64,000 nt of DNA, taken from positions 7,440,001 to 7,504,000 of the forward strand of contig NZ_JAUSUZ010000001.1 of the NCBI RefSeq assembly GCF_030813715.1, in the 5' to 3' direction. The DNA is from Catenuloplanes indicus. Lineage in GTDB: Bacteria; Actinomycetota; Actinomycetes; Mycobacteriales; Micromonosporaceae. The position numbers and the translations under genes are program-made. Of this stretch, positions 59,494-64,000 are shown one piece after another (within the stretch, counting starts at the first letter, position 1; each line of letters starts with the position of its first letter). Below the pieces are notes generated by a model, which was not told the DNA's origin, searched no databases, and worked only from the letters and a program-made list of their open reading frames with translations.

Positions 59494-59534
59494 GCCTCAA
59501 CCAGGTCGCGCTGTACGTCACCACCTGTCCCTGA
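59494..59534 (+). pseudogene. G3/G4-like gene remnant, right half (LNQVALYVTTCP-stop)
   Basis: Begins with the second target duplication GCCTCAA (59494-59500) and supplies the codons missing from the left half at 54931-55076. The ending VTTCP-stop is that of G3 and G4. Followed directly by a terminator. Confidence 0.85.
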
Positions 59535-59544
59535 TCGGAAGCCG

Positions 59545-59570
59545 GGCCCGTCTCCCCGCGGAGGCGGGCC
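59545..59570. terminator. Stem-loop after the split remnant gene
   Basis: GGCCCGTCTCC (59545-59555), loop CCGC, GGAGGCGGGCC (59560-59570): 11-bp stem with one G-U pair, 10 nt after the stop, then a T-rich stretch (GTTTCTATTAATT) near 59601. Confidence 0.7.
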
Positions 59571-59618
59571 ATACTCCACCTCGAAGCCCGAGAAGGGGAG
59601 GTTTCTATTAATTGATGG

Positions 59619-59645
59619 TGAACCGATGAGACGGCCGCCGCGTCA
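59619..59645 (+). promoter_or_regulatory. ECF-sigma-type promoter of G7 (TGAACC-N16-CGTCA)
   Basis: TGAACC 59619-59624, 16-nt spacer, CGTCA 59641-59645. Same elements and spacing as for G2, G5 and G6. The leader resembles that of G2 (TCA..TGGT.ATC..CGCCG, then CGGCGGCGCCGGG before the ribosome binding site). Confidence 0.78.
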
Positions 59646-59695
59646 GTTGGTCATCAGCGCCGCCACGTCCGGCGGCGCCGGGTGAGGAGAGCGGC

Positions 59696-62600
59696 GTGGC
59701 GAGTGCCGGGGACTTTCATCTGATCTGCGCGGACGGCCGTTTCATCGCGGTACCGGGCGGCGTCTTCTACCACGACGGGCCGATGACCGACCCGATCGAC
59801 CCGATCGCCCTGACCGGCGCGTTCCGGGCCTCCCGCGCCTCCGGCGCCACCATGGTCTACATCCAGGAGCGGACCCGGCTCAAGCCGGGTGCGCTGGAAC
59901 GGCTGCGCCGCGCGCTCGCCGACCTGCCCGCGCCGATCCGTGACCGCCTCGTCCTCGGCACCCTCCCCGGCGAGAGCATCGACCAGGCGAACTGGCGAGA
60001 GCTCGCGGAGGTGTTCGGCCTCGCCAAGCACGCGCCGTACCAGCCCGGCATGGAACGCTCCGCCCGTGTCGTACCGCTGGATGAATCGGGTCTGGAAAAC
60101 CCGGCCGACCCCTCGGCGGTACGCGTGCTGTCCCGCGCTCAGGCCGCCGCCCGGGAGACGCTGCACGCCGCGTTGACCGGCGCGCCCCCGTCCTGGGACC
60201 GGCTCGTCGCGCTGGCCGGCCGCGCGTCCGCCATCCGCGACGACCTGCTGGTCCCCTCGAGGCTGAGCGGCGACGAGCAAGACAGCCCGCTGAGCGCCAC
60301 GTACGCGCTCGCGGCCGGCATCACGCTGTTCGGACTCCCGGCCGACATCGACGGGGCCACGCTGAAGCGGTCCGTGCAGCCGGTCAGCGCCGACGAGGTG
60401 CTGCGCGCCTGGGGCGGATCCGCGATCCCCACCGACCCGGCCGACATCGTCGCCACGCTGCTCGCCACGCCGGGCTCCGGCGCCCTGATCCGGACGGACA
60501 TCACCGGCAGGGGCCCGGTCCTCGGCTGGCTGGTCTCCCGGCCGGAGGGCCTGGCCTGGATCAACCCGGCACTGGACGGCGGCGCCGCCATCCGCCTGAT
60601 GCCCGCGCAGGACGCGGTGTCCCTGCTGCGCACTCTGCCCGGCACCGACCTGAAATCGCTCCTGGTCGGCCCGGACCGACCGGTGGATCTGGCCCGGACG
60701 AATTCGTTCGACTCGGTGACGTCGACGGACTCGTCCGACTCGATGCGGTCCACGGGCACCGACCTCACCACACCGGACGACACGCGTCCGTCCGGTACCG
60801 CACCCGGCCGCGACGCGCGGCTGGGTGGTCTTGGCCTCGTCACCCTGGCGCTGGAGTACGCCGACATACCATTCACCGCGGAACCCGTGGCCCGGCCGAA
60901 TCTGACCGATGCGGACCAGCGCGCCGCCGCGCTGGACCGGGTGAAGCGGTGGACGATGGGAGTGGAGATCCCGGCGTCCGTGGCCGATCCGGCCGTTCTC
61001 CCACCGGAGGACTGCGTGGAGCGTGCCTGGGGTGCGTTCGTGGCGCTGCATCGACGGACCGGCAATGTCGCGGCCGACGCCGAGCTGCTGGAGACGAAGT
61101 CGGCGGAGGCACTGGCGGCCCGGCTCGGTGGCAGGCTGTCCCTGGCATGGGATCCGGACGGGCTGGAGCAGCTCCTGCTCGACCGGCCGGGCACCATGGT
61201 GCTGGTACGCACGCCCCCGCGCCCGGGCGGGATGTCGCATGTGTTCTGGCTGGCGTCCACCGGCTCCGGCGGCCTGATCCCGCTCGACAGTCAGCGCGTG
61301 AGAAGCTCCGAGCAGATCGACGGCAGGACGCCACCGGCCGTCCTCGCCCGCTATCTCGCCGAGCTCCGGCACGTCGGCACCGACGTGCTGCTGCTGGACG
61401 AGCGGGGTCAGACGGAGGCTCTGCGCGGAACGCCGTCCTCGGCCGCGGCGCTGGTCGACGCACCCGTCGGCCGCCGGAGTGCGGGCATGGCGCCCGGCTA
61501 CGCGCCGCCGCCTCCGCCTCCGCCTCTCTCCCTGGCCCAGCAGGCTCGCAACCTGGACGCGTCGTACGCCCAGTATGCGGCGATGCCGGGATATGCACAG
61601 AATCCTCAGGCGCTGCAAAACCTCTACGACACGTGGTATGTGCCGTCCAACAATGCCATCAAGTCGAATCTGCTTCGGCGGGTGGCAGTGTCGGTGCAGA
61701 CACCATGGGGGCCGGCCTGGGTCGTGGCCAGGGGTCTCAGCGGTAGAACCGAGGACGAGAACCTGCTGCGAAGTCGCTACTACCCACAGACCAATGTGAA
61801 CGAGGACGCCGGAACCGACAACTGCTTCTACTGCTCCATCGCAGTGGAAGCCCACCAGAGCGGTGAGGGCGGATTGAGGACGCTCACCCATGCGAGCGCG
61901 GTGCAGTCTCGCATCGGCCTCGAGTACCGGTTCCGGGAATCATTCAAGCGGTACCGGGACATGAGTGGCCGTCCCATCGCCGGGTCGCTGGGGGTAATCG
62001 CCGACGTCAACGCGCAGGGCGCCGGCTTCCGTGGTCTGATCGCGCAGTACCCGACGCCGTCACCCGATCCCGAGGTGGTGAATGTCGGACACGTATTCAA
62101 CGTCATAAATGATTCGGGATACGTCGTCTTCCTCGATGGACAAGCGGAGCACTTCGGTCAGCTGGCCGATATGCTGCCCAACGGCAACATTGCGATGACG
62201 GCGCTGCTGACCACTGAACCTGGGGTTCGGGCGGGCATTACCGTCGGCGGAAGATCCGCCGCGGAGGACGCCCCGTACGGCGAGGAAAGTGCGCCTGCGG
62301 CGTCGCATGACCGGTTCGTCAACGTGCTGTCGTCCATTCCTCTGCCCGGCGTCGTCTCATCGTTGCCGTCGTCGGTGGGGGATGTTCGGGCTGCGGTTGG
62401 TGCCGCTCGGTCTCGATGGGATGAGATGTACGACCGGGTGGTGTCCGCGATCGACGTGCTGGAGCAATCACCGCATATCTCGACGGCACGGCGGGCGTCG
62501 GCTGCTGCGGTGCGTGAGGTGCTCGACCGGCTGCGCTCGGCGATCGGTGATCTAGCGGAGCGAGTCTTCGGTCTGCCGGACGATGAGGCGCGGGTGCAGG

Positions 62601-64000
62601 CCGGGATGCTCGCGGAGCGGTACGAGCTGGCGAACCAGACGCTGGTGCCGCTGCTGAGCGACCTCCCGGCCACCGCGCTGCTGGCGCCGGTGTCCGAGAT
62701 GGTGCGGGACGGCCGGGTGCTGGCGCCCGCCTCCGAGATGTTCCGGGCGCCCGGCGGTGCGCTGGCGGACGGCCCGGTCGTCGCTCTCCCCGCGGACAAC
62801 GACCTCACCGTTCTCATGCAGGACAGGGCCGGCCCCCCGTGGGCGGTGTCGACCGCATCGGCGCTTCCGCCGTACACGGTGGGGGTGGCGCCGGACGGTT
62901 CCTATGTCGTGGCCAGGGCGCCGGCGCCCGGAGAGAACAAGCCGTACGGATTCTCCGGTTTCGAGGTGTTCGGCCCGGACGGGCTCCCACGCGGGACGAT
63001 CGAGGCATCGATCGACGCGACCGAGCCCGGCCCGACGACCGACGGCTTCGTCGCCACGGACTTCCTGGTCAACCTGTCCGACGTCGCGGATGCTCTGGAC
63101 CTGACCACCTTCTATGCCACCGGGGTGAGCGCCGGCGAGTTCTTCTACTCACTGCGCGTCGGCAACGAGAAGGTCTGGGACATCCGTGAGAACGAATACC
63201 GAATGGAGGTTCTGTCCGGCCCGAACGCCAATCCGCGTGACTATCGGCAGGAACGGACGGTCAGCCACGAGAAGGCCCGCGAGCGGCTGGTGGAGCGCGG
63301 CTGGACGCTTCCCGCCGAGGGGTTCTCCGGAAGTCAGGTGCTGCGCCCGGCGTGGACCAGCGTCGATCCCGGTTGGGCGCCGGTGGTCGTCACGGCGGAC
63401 GGCATCGAGTCGCTGTCCGTGATCATGGAGACGCTGGACGGCGGGTCGGTCCGGCTGGTCTCCGGCCGCTACCTCGACGACGGTGGATTCGCCGTGGTGA
63501 ACCCGGACACCGGTGCCGTCGTCGGGCGGCTGCGGTCCTGGGCCGGGGAGGACCGGGTGCCCCGGTGGTCCGGCGAGGCGCTCTCGCCGTCGGCCGCCCG
63601 GTGGTTCGGCGAGGAGGACCTGACGGCGGACGAATTCGTCCGGGCCGTCGTGCTGGGCGGCACGCGCGTACGGGACGATCTGGCCATCCCCGGCTTCGGC
63701 CTGTACCGGCTGGAGATGGACGACGCGGTCTTCCTGGTCCGGGCGATGGTCGACGCGGATGGCGGCGTGGTGCGAGCGCGCCGGCCGCTGGCACTCGATG
63801 AGGCGATGTACGGCGGCCTCGGTGCGGACGGATCCGATCCGATCGCCGGGCTGCGCGGGGCCGGGTGGACGGTGTCGACCGGTCACCGAAATCGCGTCGA
63901 CGCGCACACCCGGACGCTGACGATCGACCCCTACAGCGGGTTCGCCCGGGACGCGGTGACCACGGCGCAGGCGCATCAGGCGCGTGCGAACGACCTGCAG
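59696..64000 (+). CDS. G7: giant mosaic protein with Tox-PL (papain-fold deamidase-like) domain, 3' partial
   Basis: GTG 59696 with GAGGAGA at 59684-59690; the frame stays open for 1435 codons to the window edge. Opening VASAGDFHLICADGRF matches G2 (C11). After the family N-terminal domain and a segment parallel to G2 comes a papain-like domain (DCVERAW C440, SHVFWLAS H515, IPLDSQ D531), then a proline run (PPPPPPP). Next is a clear Tox-PL-like domain: NCFYCSIA (C710, C713), GHVFNVIND (H799), VVFLDGQ (D814, Q816). Papain-fold toxin-1 domains of this type are known to deamidate glutamine in target proteins. A helical part follows, then the VGVAPDGSYVVA/SDVADALDL/VERGWTL/PAWTSVDPGW module also found twice in G1. 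The continuation presumably leads to a terminal Cys module. No signal peptide is seen. Confidence 0.93.
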   Translation, partial: MASAGDFHLICADGRFIAVPGGVFYHDGPMTDPIDPIALTGAFRASRASGATMVYIQERTRLKPGALERLRRALADLPAPIRDRLVLGTLPGESIDQANWRELAEVFGLAKHAPYQPGMERSARVVPLDESGLENPADPSAVRVLSRAQAAARETLHAALTGAPPSWDRLVALAGRASAIRDDLLVPSRLSGDEQDSPLSATYALAAGITLFGLPADIDGATLKRSVQPVSADEVLRAWGGSAIPTDPADIVATLLATPGSGALIRTDITGRGPVLGWLVSRPEGLAWINPALDGGAAIRLMPAQDAVSLLRTLPGTDLKSLLVGPDRPVDLARTNSFDSVTSTDSSDSMRSTGTDLTTPDDTRPSGTAPGRDARLGGLGLVTLALEYADIPFTAEPVARPNLTDADQRAAALDRVKRWTMGVEIPASVADPAVLPPEDCVERAWGAFVALHRRTGNVAADAELLETKSAEALAARLGGRLSLAWDPDGLEQLLLDRPGTMVLVRTPPRPGGMSHVFWLASTGSGGLIPLDSQRVRSSEQIDGRTPPAVLARYLAELRHVGTDVLLLDERGQTEALRGTPSSAAALVDAPVGRRSAGMAPGYAPPPPPPPLSLAQQARNLDASYAQYAAMPGYAQNPQALQNLYDTWYVPSNNAIKSNLLRRVAVSVQTPWGPAWVVARGLSGRTEDENLLRSRYYPQTNVNEDAGTDNCFYCSIAVEAHQSGEGGLRTLTHASAVQSRIGLEYRFRESFKRYRDMSGRPIAGSLGVIADVNAQGAGFRGLIAQYPTPSPDPEVVNVGHVFNVINDSGYVVFLDGQAEHFGQLADMLPNGNIAMTALLTTEPGVRAGITVGGRSAAEDAPYGEESAPAASHDRFVNVLSSIPLPGVVSSLPSSVGDVRAAVGAARSRWDEMYDRVVSAIDVLEQSPHISTARRASAAAVREVLDRLRSAIGDLAERVFGLPDDEARVQAGMLAERYELANQTLVPLLSDLPATALLAPVSEMVRDGRVLAPASEMFRAPGGALADGPVVALPADNDLTVLMQDRAGPPWAVSTASALPPYTVGVAPDGSYVVARAPAPGENKPYGFSGFEVFGPDGLPRGTIEASIDATEPGPTTDGFVATDFLVNLSDVADALDLTTFYATGVSAGEFFYSLRVGNEKVWDIRENEYRMEVLSGPNANPRDYRQERTVSHEKARERLVERGWTLPAEGFSGSQVLRPAWTSVDPGWAPVVVTADGIESLSVIMETLDGGSVRLVSGRYLDDGGFAVVNPDTGAVVGRLRSWAGEDRVPRWSGEALSPSAARWFGEEDLTADEFVRAVVLGGTRVRDDLAIPGFGLYRLEMDDAVFLVRAMVDADGGVVRARRPLALDEAMYGGLGADGSDPIAGLRGAGWTVSTGHRNRVDAHTRTLTIDPYSGFARDAVTTAQAHQARANDLQ

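Noticed and set aside
59391-59579. Small minus-strand ORF across the transposon end
   Set aside because: No ribosome binding site or similarity; it spans the insertion junction and the remnant.

Overview
The window is very GC-rich DNA with strong G/C bias at third codon positions, GTG and TTG starts and ECF-type promoter elements. This points to an actinomycete, probably of the Micromonosporaceae type; the family guess rests on overall flavour only. No rRNA, tRNA or CRISPR array was seen. About 90% of the window belongs to one expanding gene family on the + strand that encodes giant, mosaic, cytosolic-looking proteins.

Layout. (1) 1-9997: the 3' part of a giant gene (G1) entering from the left edge, carrying an amidoligase-like domain and broken by a frameshift near 6406. 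(2) 10102-21512: an apparent operon of G2 (2345 aa, two papain-like domains plus an internal duplication of about 565 aa), G3 (676 aa) and G4 (700 aa), with a small gene-remnant zone between G3 and G4. (3) 21583-40353: G5 (6256 aa), built from two diverged copies of a block of about 8 kb. (4) 40354-41174: a graveyard holding fragments of a LuxR-type ATPase regulator and an ECF sigma factor on the minus strand. (5) 41175-54893: G6 (4572 aa), with one copy of the same block plus an HExxH metallopeptidase-like domain. (6) 54931-59534: the 3' remnant of a G3/G4-like gene, split by a 4.4-kb defective IS21-type element that carries a quinone-reductase-like gene and a MerR regulator. (7) 59696-64000: G7, open at the right edge, with a papain-fold glutamine-deamidase-like (Tox-PL) domain.

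How it fits together. Four of the giant genes (G2, G5, G6, G7) share exactly the promoter-like spacing TGAACC-N16-CGTCA a short way upstream of a good ribosome binding site, so they look like one ECF sigma regulon. All family members whose 5' end is visible carry a cysteine at residue 11 (G2, G5, G6, G7) or 14 (G3, G4). All with a visible 3' end finish in a cysteine: ...NC-stop (G1, G2, G5, G6) or ...TCP-stop (G3, G4). Otherwise these proteins contain almost no cysteine apart from papain-like active-site positions. No signal peptides, membrane helices, secretion genes or small immunity-like ORFs are visible. The set resembles polymorphic-toxin or peptide-modification domain collections in content, but not in gene layout. 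I regard the ECF-controlled, Cys-capped giant protein family as the candidate undescribed system; its function is unknown.
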